Program-made: the position numbers and the translations under genes | Shown: piece by piece, positions 1-6,539 of the stretch | Numbering within the stretch: position 1 is the stretch's first letter | How the letters are laid out: each line of letters begins with the position of its first letter | From: Acidobacteriota bacterium | Lineage (GTDB): Bacteria; Acidobacteriota; Vicinamibacteria; Vicinamibacterales; Vicinamibacteraceae | Assembly: GCA_023418055.1 (NCBI GenBank) | Contig: JAEZDP010000448.1 | Span: 1 to 9,336 of the forward strand | Direction: 5' to 3' | Length of the DNA: 9,336 bases | The notes under the pieces: generated by a model | What the model saw: the letters and a program-made list of their open reading frames with translations, nothing else | Databases searched by the model: none | Told to the model about the DNA's origin: nothing

Positions 1-700
1 GGACGGCGGTGGCCGCCTCGCGCGTCAGGGGCTCACGATACGGACGTTCGCTCACCATCGCGTCGAAGCAATCGACCACGGCCAGCAGGCGTGCGCCCGC
101 GGGAATGTCGTGTCCGGCCAGGCCCTCGGGGTAGCCATTGCCGTCCCACCGCTCGTGATGGGCCTGGACCAGGCTTCGCACGGGCCCGGGGAAGGGCACC
201 CCGTCGATGATGTCCGCGCTCACACGAGGGTGGGCACGCACACGATGAAACTCGTCGACCGAGAGCGGACCGGGCTTGGAGAGGATGTGATCGGGCACCG
301 CCAGCAGGCCCACGTCGAGCAGGAGCGCGGCCGTGTCGACGGCGTCGAGTTCCTGGCGCGTGAGCCCCGCGGCCTCGCCGAGCCGACGGGCGTACCGCCG
401 ACGCCGCTCGAGGCGGCGGCCCGAGGCGTCCAGCTTGGCGTCGATGGCCGTGGCGAGCACCTCGACGAGTGCAGCGCGTGAGGCGTCCTGGTCGTCGCGC
501 ACTGTATCTGTCGGATGGCTCACGTGAGCGGCCAGGAGCCAGGCGGTCAGGCCGACGCCGGCTCCCAGCCCCGCAACCGTCGCGGCCGCCAGAGGCCACA
601 GGCCGGCCATACCCCCGCCGACTGCCCCGCCAACCAGCAGGGCCACGACACCCAGGCGCCGAAGGCCGTCAGACGAAGCGAAGAGGGAGGGCCGCAGCAC
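1..700 (-). CDS. Membrane-anchored HD-GYP family protein with degenerate HD motif (partial, C-terminus beyond window)
   Basis: This open frame runs off the left edge, so the protein's C-terminus is missing; 233 residues are visible. From a GTG at 700, residues 17-35 and 37-58 form two hydrophobic, Gly/Ala-rich segments, probably a membrane hairpin. An HD-GYP-like domain follows from about residue 78. Family landmarks are P136-D137, H157-P158, the HHERWDGNGYP block (HH at 181-182, GYP at 189-191) and VVDCFDAM (D210, D213) with the following ERPYR. HD-GYP proteins normally hydrolyse cyclic di-GMP with a two- or three-metal site. Here the signature HDxGK reads LDVGL (L128, D129, L132), and the early domain histidine is replaced by arginine (RR at 95-96). 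Several metal ligands are therefore missing, and it may be a binding or signalling protein rather than an enzyme. The start is uncertain: no good ribosome site is seen, and the frame upstream of 700 turns Cys/Trp-rich with lower third-position GC, so it is probably non-coding. Family assignment is firm; activity is inferred. Confidence 0.78.
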   Translation of the reverse strand, partial: MLRPSLFASSDGLRRLGVVALLVGGAVGGGMAGLWPLAAATVAGLGAGVGLTAWLLAAHVSHPTDTVRDDQDASRAALVEVLATAIDAKLDASGRRLERRRRYARRLGEAAGLTRQELDAVDTAALLLDVGLLAVPDHILSKPGPLSVDEFHRVRAHPRVSADIIDGVPFPGPVRSLVQAHHERWDGNGYPEGLAGHDIPAGARLLAVVDCFDAMVSERPYREPLTREAATAV

Positions 701-849
701 GAGCTTCTCACTGTCCCACACACAGGCGCATGGATGCCACTCGTCCCTCGGAAAAACGCACGCCGGTGTTTCAGTGCACCACAACGTGCGAGCGCGCAAG
801 ACCGAACAGCCGCTTGACCACATCTGCGGCCTCTGGCACGCTACGTCTG

Positions 850-1212
850 ATGATGTGGGAGGCGCTTTCGCGTCTGGTGGTCGTGCGGCTCGTGCTGCTC
901 GTGGCCATTGCCGCGGCCGGGCCTGCCGGCGCCGCATCGTCCTGGCACTCCCTCGACAGCGTCGAACACCGTCTCGGGTCGACGCTCGAAGCCGTTCCCC
1001 CGACACTCCACGCCGGCGCGCTGCCGCCCGATGCGAGCCGGCACTGTCCGGCCTGCGAGTTCGGCACCGCGCTGCGGGCCTGGACGCCGACGCCCACGAC
1101 GGGCCTCGCCGCGCCAGCACCGGTCGTCGCCTGCCGCATCACGCCGTCGGCCACCGCGCTGCACCCCTCGGCTGCCGAGGCGTACGCCGGCCGCGCACCA
1201 CCCCGCGCCTGA
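850..1212 (+). CDS. Small exported protein with Cys-x-x-Cys motif (DUF2946-like)
   Basis: This predicted protein has 120 residues. Residues 1-29 look like a signal peptide: arginine at position 8, a hydrophobic stretch from 9 to 23, and an AGA/AAS cleavage region. The mature part is Ala/Pro-rich and contains HCPAC (H65, C66, C69), a third cysteine at C95, and a C-terminal RAPPRA. A signal peptide, a central CPxC and a terminal PP motif resemble the small DUF2946-type proteins often found beside metal-related TonB receptors, but I cannot confirm membership by eye. The receptor gene starts 188 bases downstream on the same strand, so co-transcription is plausible. A periplasmic metal-binding or redox role is inference. 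The start is ATG 850 or the adjacent ATG 853. No Shine-Dalgarno sequence is visible, and the open frame continues upstream without signal-like or family features. Confidence 0.6.
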   Translation: MMWEALSRLVVVRLVLLVAIAAAGPAGAASSWHSLDSVEHRLGSTLEAVPPTLHAGALPPDASRHCPACEFGTALRAWTPTPTTGLAAPAPVVACRITPSATALHPSAAEAYAGRAPPRA

Positions 1213-1400
1213 CTTTCCCGTTCTCTTCCCAATTCATGCAGTGAACCTGTCCGGTCGTCGCCTCGCGGCGCCGGGCTCCGCGTCAGGACGTGTACGCGGG
1301 TGTGTCCCTGCCGTGGCTGTCCCGACCCGGGGAACGCCGCGCCGGGGCCATGGCTCCGGGCCGAGGCCCGTGCCGTCAGCGTCCGGAAAGTCGTTTGACC

Positions 1401-3659
1401 ATGTTCTCCTCCATTGCTCTCCGCCGGATGAGCGGGGCCCTCGCCGGCCTGTTGCTCTCCGTTGCCCCGCTTGCTGCCCAGCACGCCACCATGGACGTGC
1501 GCGGACGAGTCCTCACCGCCGAAGGTGCCGTACCCTTGCCTGGCGTCGAGGTCGTCGTCGAGGAGCGGCGGCTCTCGGCCGTGACCGACGACCGTGGCGT
1601 GTTCGTCTTTGCGGCGCAGCTCCCCGGCACCATCCACCTGCGCGTGTCGCTCCAGGGGTTCGTTCCCGTCCGAGAGGAGGTCGTCGTCGGGCCCGGCCTG
1701 ACCGAGGTCCTCATCAGCATGAAGGACGACCTGCACTACACCGAGGTGGTGTCGGTCAGCCCGCAGCCGCGCGATCCCTTCGAGTCGTACCAGCCGACGT
1801 CGGTCCTCAGCGGGCAGGAACTGGCCATCAAACTCGAAGGGTCCCTCGGGGCCATGCTCCGCACCGAGCCGGGCGTCGCGGAGCGCTCGCTCGGCACGGC
1901 GCCGTCGCGGCCGGTCATCCGCGGGCAGGATGGCGATCGCGTGCTCATCCTGCAGGACAGCCAGCGCACCGGCGACATCTCGAGCCAGTCGGCCGACCAC
2001 GGCGTCACGCTCAACCCGGCGGCGGCGTCGCAGGTCGAGGTGGTCCGTGGGCCGGCGACGCTGCTCTATGGCGCCAACGCCATCGGCGGCCTCGTCAACG
2101 TGATCTCGAATCAGATTCCCACCCGCCCCGTGACGCGCACCGCGGGATCGTTCCAGACAGACCTGGCGACCAATGCCGGCCAGGCGGGCGCGGCCGCAGA
2201 CATCACCGTCGGCAACGGCACGTGGGCGCTCAATGCCGGCGGTGCGGGCCGCCGTGCCGGCGACTTCACCACGCCCATCGGCGACGTGGAGAACTCACAG
2301 ACGCGCGGCACCTTCGGCAGCATCGGCCTGGCGCGCACCGCAGAGCACAGCTACCTCGGCGCCAGCGCCGTGTTCGACGACACCCGCTACGGCGTGCCTT
2401 TCGTCGAGGACGGCGACATCGAGCTGAACCCGCGCCGCCGCGTGTTCAACACCCGCGGCGAACTGCGGAACCTCACCGGCCTGTTCGACTCGGTGCGCGG
2501 CTCGGCGGCCTACCACCGCTACCGCCACGAGGAACTGGCGGACGACGAGCCGGTCACGTTCTTCAGGAACGACCTGTTCGACGTGGACCTGCGCGCGACG
2601 CATCGCCCGGTCGGCAGGGTCACCGGCACGCTCGGCGTGTCGGGCTATGCGCGCACCTTCGATGTCGAAGGCGCCGAAGATCTGTCGCCGAAGGTCGATC
2701 AGCAGATGTTCTCGCTGTTCTCCTATCAGGAAGTGGCGTGGTCGCATGCCACCCTGCAGTTCGGCGGTCGCTACGACAGGGCAGCCTATTCGCCGGGTGG
2801 TGGCCTCCGGGCGCGCGACTTCAACAACGTGTCGTTCTCGGTAGGCACGCTGCTGCGGCCGACCGACGCGAGCGTGTTTGCCGTGAGCCTCGCACGCGCG
2901 GCGCGCAATCCGGCTCTCGAGGAGCTGTACTTCTTCGGCGCCCATCCCGGCAACTTCACCTTCGAAGTCGGCAACGCCGACCTCGAGTCCGAGGTGGCCT
3001 GGGGCCTGGACCTGTCGTACCGGCTGCGCCTCTCGCGTGTGTCGGCCGAGGTCAGCTACTTCAACAACACGATCGACAACTACATCTTCCGAAGCCCGCT
3101 CGACGAGGATGCCTTCGACATCCGCTTCCCGGGGACGGACGACGACCATGGTCACGACCACGACCACGATCACGCCGACGGCCATGACGGCCACGCGCAT
3201 GGCGACCTGCCCATCATCGAGTTCCTGGGCCGTGACGCACGCCTCCAGGGCGTCGAAGCCCACGCCGACATCGACATCGCGCGCGGTCTGCACGTCGAGC
3301 TCGGGTTCGATTCGGTGAGAGGCACGTTGCGGGACAGTGGCGATCCGCTGCCCCGGATTCCGCCGGTACGGGTGACGTCGGGCCTCCGCTACCATCGCAA
3401 CGCCCTGCAGCTTGGTGCGCAGCTCGTCACGGTGGCCGATCAGAACCGCGTCTACGACATCGAGACGCCGACGCCCGGGTACGGCGTGGTCAAGCTGTTC
3501 GGCGCGTACTCGTTCACGACGGGACGTGCGGTCAACACCCTCACGGTACGGCTCGACAACGCGGGCGACCGCTTCTACCGCAACCACCTCTCGTACATCA
3601 AGGACCTGGTGCCCGAGATGGGACGCAACGTCCGCGTCGTCTACGGCGTGCGGTTCTGA
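1401..3659 (+). CDS. TonB-dependent outer-membrane receptor, ZnuD-like, with His-rich loop
   Basis: This 752-residue protein is probably an outer-membrane active transporter powered by TonB-ExbB-ExbD. Residues 1-26 are a signal peptide ending LAA before Q27. Residues 32-108 form a carboxypeptidase-regulatory-like beta domain (VRGRVL, then a DDRGVFVF turn), an N-terminal extension common in Bacteroidota and Acidobacteriota receptors. The plug spans about 120-236 and includes PVIRGQDGDRVLIL and SQVEVVRGPATLLYG (210-224). The rest is a 22-strand-type barrel ending in VYGVRF, with the terminal aromatic residue used for outer-membrane insertion. Residues 580-602 form an Asp/His loop with eight histidines, followed by a GRDARLQGVEA strand; this arrangement resembles the zinc receptor ZnuD. 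Zinc is the favoured substrate; nickel, cobalt or copper are possible. A cobalamin receptor is less likely despite the nearby adenosyltransferase, because no B12 riboswitch is visible. GGAAAG at 1385-1390 is a plausible ribosome site, 10 bases before ATG 1401. An upstream in-frame extension lacks signal-peptide character. Confidence 0.92.
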   Translation: MFSSIALRRMSGALAGLLLSVAPLAAQHATMDVRGRVLTAEGAVPLPGVEVVVEERRLSAVTDDRGVFVFAAQLPGTIHLRVSLQGFVPVREEVVVGPGLTEVLISMKDDLHYTEVVSVSPQPRDPFESYQPTSVLSGQELAIKLEGSLGAMLRTEPGVAERSLGTAPSRPVIRGQDGDRVLILQDSQRTGDISSQSADHGVTLNPAAASQVEVVRGPATLLYGANAIGGLVNVISNQIPTRPVTRTAGSFQTDLATNAGQAGAAADITVGNGTWALNAGGAGRRAGDFTTPIGDVENSQTRGTFGSIGLARTAEHSYLGASAVFDDTRYGVPFVEDGDIELNPRRRVFNTRGELRNLTGLFDSVRGSAAYHRYRHEELADDEPVTFFRNDLFDVDLRATHRPVGRVTGTLGVSGYARTFDVEGAEDLSPKVDQQMFSLFSYQEVAWSHATLQFGGRYDRAAYSPGGGLRARDFNNVSFSVGTLLRPTDASVFAVSLARAARNPALEELYFFGAHPGNFTFEVGNADLESEVAWGLDLSYRLRLSRVSAEVSYFNNTIDNYIFRSPLDEDAFDIRFPGTDDDHGHDHDHDHADGHDGHAHGDLPIIEFLGRDARLQGVEAHADIDIARGLHVELGFDSVRGTLRDSGDPLPRIPPVRVTSGLRYHRNALQLGAQLVTVADQNRVYDIETPTPGYGVVKLFGAYSFTTGRAVNTLTVRLDNAGDRFYRNHLSYIKDLVPEMGRNVRVVYGVRF
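3138..3206 (+). other. Low-complexity His/Asp-coding tract within the receptor gene
   Basis: Twenty-three consecutive codons (residues 580-602 of the receptor) encode Asp, His, Gly and Ala only, including eight His and eight Asp. The core is an alternating GAC-CAC repeat, which could expand or contract by slippage in whole codons. It sits between two predicted barrel strands (upstream FNNTIDNYIF, downstream GRDARLQGVEA), so it should be an extracellular loop able to capture divalent metal. On the opposite strand it produces a long valine run, which has no meaning. Confidence 0.85.
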
Positions 3660-3721
3660 ACGCACGCGCCTCGCGGGATGCGCCGAGGTCGGCCAGGCGT
3701 GTGCCCGCGTGGGGAGTGCTG

Positions 3722-4285
3722 CTAGAGGCTGGGGTTCCAGAGCGGCTCGCTGATGCCGCTCTGGTGATTCTCGAAGCGCGCCATGAGAAACAGCGCGTCG
3801 GACAGCCGGTTCAGGTACGCCACGACATGACCGCCCACGGGTTCGACGTCTGCCAGCGAGATGGCGTCGCGTTCCGCCCGCCGGCAGACGGTGCGGGCCA
3901 CGTGCAGCGCCGCCGCGGCAGGAGTCCCGCCCGGAAGGATGAAGTTCTCGAGCGGTCCGACGACCTCGTTCAGTTCGTCCATCAGCGTCTCGAGGGCGGC
4001 CACGTGGCGCGCCTCGATCTGGGGCAACGTGAACCGGGCCTTGTCCTCTTCGAGGAAGCACAGGTCCGACCCCAGGTGGAACAGCTCGTTCTGGATGCGC
4101 CGCAGCTCCGGAGCCAGGCGGGCCGTGACGCCCGTGGCGAGCACCACGCCCAGGTGCGAGTTCAGTTCGTCCACGCTCCCGTACGCCGACACGCGCGCCG
4201 CGTTTTTCGGCACGCGCTGCCCGCCGCCCAGGCCCGTGCTGCCATCGTCGCCCTTGCGTGTGTAGATGCGTGTCAGCCGCGGCAT
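3722..4285 (-). CDS. pduO: Cob(I)alamin adenosyltransferase, PduO type
   Basis: This 187-residue cytoplasmic enzyme transfers the adenosyl group of ATP to cob(I)alamin, making adenosylcobalamin for B12-dependent enzymes. The family hallmarks are all present: the N-terminal ATP-binding stretch TRKGDDGSTGLGGGQR (residues 9-24), YGSVDELNSHLG (35-46), the FILPGG segment (115-120), CRRAERDA (134-141) and the C-terminal NRLSDALFLMAR (159-170). The length is normal for PduO-type trimeric enzymes, and no key segment is missing. I chose ATG 4285 because family members begin with a short M-x-x-L-T-x-I-Y-T-R leader. The open frame continues upstream for 44 more codons of Arg/Ala/Pro-rich sequence without family similarity. 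The ribosome site is weak. The gene is convergent with the receptor and divergent from gluQ (68-base gap), so it is probably transcribed alone. No cobalamin riboswitch is visible upstream. Confidence 0.95.
   Translation of the reverse strand: MPRLTRIYTRKGDDGSTGLGGGQRVPKNAARVSAYGSVDELNSHLGVVLATGVTARLAPELRRIQNELFHLGSDLCFLEEDKARFTLPQIEARHVAALETLMDELNEVVGPLENFILPGGTPAAAALHVARTVCRRAERDAISLADVEPVGGHVVAYLNRLSDALFLMARFENHQSGISEPLWNPSL
3737..3764. terminator. Perfect 10-bp inverted repeat at a convergent gene end
   Basis: Arms CCAGAGCGGC (3737-3746) and GCCGCTCTGG (3755-3764) are perfectly complementary across an 8-base loop. The repeat lies within the last codons of the adenosyltransferase gene, ending 12 bases before its stop codon, and about 80 bases beyond the receptor stop. 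Its placement between convergent genes suggests a bidirectional transcription stop or an mRNA 3'-end stabiliser. There is no T-run on either side, so a classic Rho-independent terminator is not demonstrated. Confidence 0.45.
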
Positions 4286-4353
4286 GACACCATGGTACAG
4301 GGAGGCATCCCGGAACGACGGATCGACCAGCTCTCGACACGCGACGCCACGCC

Positions 4354-5232
4354 GTGACACCAACGCCCGCCGTGCCATCGGGCGGCGGCCGGCTGGTGGG
4401 CCGGCTGGCGCCGACACCGTCGGGCCACCTGCATCTCGGCAACGTCTGTGCGTTTGCCGCCGCGTGGCTGTCAGCGCGCTCGGCGGGGGGGCGCCTGCTG
4501 CTTCGGATCGAGGACGTGGACCGCGGGCGCGCGCGTCCCGACGTGGAGGATGGCATTCGCCGCGACCTCGACTGGCTCGGTCTGCACTGGGACGCGGAGA
4601 CGCCGCCGCAGTCGGCTCGCACCTACGACGATGTCCTGGAGCGCCTGACGCCGTACGTGTACCGCTGCACGTGTACGCGCGCGGTGCTTGCCGGGCGGGG
4701 CGGGCGCTGTCCCGGCCATTGTCGCGAGGCAGGGCACCGGACAGGCGCCGTGAGGTTCGCGCTGCCGCCAGATCCGGTGACGTTTGTCGATCGCCGGTGG
4801 GGCAGCCGCAGTGTCGAGCCTTCCGCCTTCGGCGATCCCACGCTCGTGCGTCGCGACGGCCTCGTGGCCTACAACCTGGCGGTCGTGGCCGACGACATGG
4901 CCGACGGCGTCACAGAAGTGGTGCGCGGCAGCGACCTGCTCGACTTCACCGCAGTGCAGGTGTGCCTGTACGCCGCGCTGGGTGCCGGTCCGCCCACGTG
5001 GCTGCATGCCCCGCTCGTGCTCGGCAGCGATGGCCGCAAGCTGTCCAAGTCGCATGGGGCGGCGCACGTGGGCGTGATGCGCGCGGCCGGGCATGCCGCG
5101 GCCGACGTCTGGCGCGTGGTCCTGCCGTGGCTCGGCCTGCCGCCGGAAGTCACGCTCGTCGACGCGGTGTCGCTCTGGCGTCCTGATGCCGGGCCGCTCG
5201 GCCCCGTGGTGGTAGATGCCGCCGCACGCTGA
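4354..5232 (+). CDS. gluQ: Glutamyl-Q tRNA(Asp) synthetase
   Basis: This 292-residue protein is a truncated glutamyl-tRNA synthetase paralogue that attaches glutamate to the queuosine base at the wobble position of tRNA(Asp), rather than to a tRNA 3' end. It has the class I signature APTPSGHLHLGN (residues 19-30), LLLRIEDVD, the block RRDGLVAYNLAVVADDMADG, TEVVRGSDLL, and KLSKS (229-233). It stops after the catalytic core, so the anticodon-binding domain of GltX is absent, as expected for GluQ. The zinc site reads C105-x-C107 with C119 and C123; Escherichia coli GluQ has Cys, Cys, Tyr, Cys at the aligned positions. The start is GTG 4354, with another in-frame GTG at 4372; neither has a clear ribosome site, and both precede the first conserved residues. 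It is divergent from the adenosyltransferase gene. Function implies that the organism makes or salvages queuosine, which this window cannot show. Confidence 0.93.
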   Translation: MTPTPAVPSGGGRLVGRLAPTPSGHLHLGNVCAFAAAWLSARSAGGRLLLRIEDVDRGRARPDVEDGIRRDLDWLGLHWDAETPPQSARTYDDVLERLTPYVYRCTCTRAVLAGRGGRCPGHCREAGHRTGAVRFALPPDPVTFVDRRWGSRSVEPSAFGDPTLVRRDGLVAYNLAVVADDMADGVTEVVRGSDLLDFTAVQVCLYAALGAGPPTWLHAPLVLGSDGRKLSKSHGAAHVGVMRAAGHAAADVWRVVLPWLGLPPEVTLVDAVSLWRPDAGPLGPVVVDAAAR

Positions 5233-5240
5233 CGGCATCT
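5214..5240. terminator. 8-bp inverted repeat overlapping the gluQ stop codon
   Basis: Arms AGATGCCG (5214-5221) and CGGCATCT (5233-5240) pair perfectly around an 11-base loop that contains the gluQ stop codon TGA (5230-5232). The repeat sits between the convergent ends of gluQ and the dipeptidase gene, whose stop is at 5258-5260. It is a candidate bidirectional transcription end signal. No T-tract follows on either strand, so the evidence is only symmetry and position. Confidence 0.4.
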
Positions 5241-5257
5241 GACGCGTCTCGCAGCGC

Positions 5258-6529
5258 TTACGGTTTCCCAGGCGCGTCGAGCGCCTCGCGCGTGGCGAGC
5301 GATGGCGGCTTCGCCTTGAGCGTCGCGGCCACCTGCTCGGCCGCCCGCATCACGCGGAGCAGGTTCCCGCCGATGATCTTCTTCACGTCCTCGTCGCTGT
5401 AGCCCCGGCGCAGCAACTCCGCGACCAGGGCCGGATACGTCGAGACGTCCTCGAGGCCGACTGGCACCGAGGTGATGCCATCGAAGTCGCCGCCGAGTCC
5501 GATGTGGTCGATGCCGGCCACCTTGCGTATGTGGTCGATGTGGTCGGCCACCTGGGCGAGCGTGGCCCGCGGCTCGGGGTTGGCCGCGCGCCATTCCGCC
5601 AGCGCCGCCCTGGTCGCCGCCTCGTCGTTGCCGTGCTGCGTCCGCAGCCGCTGCAGTTGTGCCTGCACGCGCCGCGAGTGGTTGGCGACCTCCTGCGAGA
5701 TGAACCCGGGGACGAACGTCACCATCACCACGCCGCCGTTTGCCGGCATGCGTGCGAGGATGTCGTCAGGGACGTTCCGGGGCACGTCGCACAAGGCCCG
5801 TGCCGATGAGTGCGAGAAGATTACCGGCGCCGCCGACACCCGCAAGGCGTCGTCCATCGTGGCCGGCGCCACGTGGCTCAGGTCCACCAGCATGCCCAGC
5901 CGGTTCATCCCGTGCACGACGGCCTCGCCGAACCTCGACAGCCCGCCGAGGGCCGGCGCGTCGGTCGAGGCGTCGGCCCACGGCACGTTGGCGCTGTGGG
6001 TGAGGGTCATGTACCCCACCCCCATCCGATGGAACATGCGCAGCGTCCCGAGCGACGAGTCGATGGAGTGCCCACCTTCCATGCCCATCATCGACGCGAT
6101 GCGTCCCGAGCGGAACGCCCGTTCGAGTTCGTCGGCCGTGCGGACGAGCGCGAAGGTCTCGGGATAGCGGCGCACCATCTCGTGCACCGCATCCACCTGT
6201 TCGAGCGTGGCCGCGACCGCCGTGTCGCCCTGCAGGCTGGCAGGCACGTACACCGACCAGAACTGGGCGCCGACCCGGCCTGTCTTGAGGCGCGGGATGT
6301 CGGTCATCAGCTGCGGCTGCGCGCGGCCGATGTCCACCTTGGCGAAGTCGTACCACGCGCCTTCACGCATCGCCCACGGCAGGTCGTTGTGCCCGTCGAT
6401 GAGCGGGGTCTCGGTCATCAGCGTGCGCGCACGCTCGAGCAACGCGGGATCCGCGGCCGGCTGGCCGCTCGCGAGGCCCGGAAATGTCGCGGCAAGGAGC
6501 GTGAGGACCAGAAGTCGGAAAGTGGACAT
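5258..6529 (-). CDS. Exported M19 family (renal-type) dipeptidase
   Basis: This 423-residue zinc dipeptidase of the membrane (renal) dipeptidase family hydrolyses dipeptides, often including ones with a D-residue or a dehydro-residue at the C-terminus. Numbering from ATG 6529, the expected metal ligands are visible: H47 and D49 in DGHND, the bridging E151 in MEGGH, H219 in DLSH and H240 in FSHSS. R251 in RNVPDD and D348 in GLGGDFDG match the substrate-binding and catalytic positions. Residues 1-22 are a signal peptide ending ASG before Q23, with no lipobox cysteine, so the protein is probably periplasmic. A GTG at 6535 would add two residues. Neither start has a clear ribosome site; the start lies 10 bases (4 for the GTG) after the stop of the CoA-transferase gene, so translational coupling is likely. 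The physiological substrate, such as nutrient peptides or cell-wall dipeptides, cannot be told from sequence. Confidence 0.94.
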   Translation of the reverse strand: MSTFRLLVLTLLAATFPGLASGQPAADPALLERARTLMTETPLIDGHNDLPWAMREGAWYDFAKVDIGRAQPQLMTDIPRLKTGRVGAQFWSVYVPASLQGDTAVAATLEQVDAVHEMVRRYPETFALVRTADELERAFRSGRIASMMGMEGGHSIDSSLGTLRMFHRMGVGYMTLTHSANVPWADASTDAPALGGLSRFGEAVVHGMNRLGMLVDLSHVAPATMDDALRVSAAPVIFSHSSARALCDVPRNVPDDILARMPANGGVVMVTFVPGFISQEVANHSRRVQAQLQRLRTQHGNDEAATRAALAEWRAANPEPRATLAQVADHIDHIRKVAGIDHIGLGGDFDGITSVPVGLEDVSTYPALVAELLRRGYSDEDVKKIIGGNLLRVMRAAEQVAATLKAKPPSLATREALDAPGKP

Positions 6530-6539
6530 GCGCACAAGT

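Noticed and set aside
33..599. Arg/Pro-rich minus-strand open frame at the left edge
   Set aside because: A different minus-strand frame over the same bases encodes clear HD-GYP motifs, so this one is a shadow.
814..846. TTGACC followed by CTACGT as a -35/-10 promoter for the small Cys protein
   Set aside because: The spacing is 21 bases and the -10 match is poor. Shifting the -10 gives no better hexamer. Too weak to list.
1262..1300. CCGCGTCAGGAC resembling part of a cobalamin riboswitch B12 box
   Set aside because: The rest of the aptamer is absent, in particular the CCCGCCACTGT core and the upstream GG-rich segments. The match is short enough to be chance.
771..2000. Minus-strand open frame opposite the small protein and the receptor start
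   Set aside because: It has no recognisable domain, is Arg/Gly/Ala-rich, and is covered by genes with signal peptides and family motifs on the plus strand.
2295..4622. Long minus-strand open frame of about 775 codons
   Set aside because: It is antisense to most of the receptor gene and out of frame with the adenosyltransferase. It includes a long valine run that is simply the complement of the His/Asp codons. No domain is seen.
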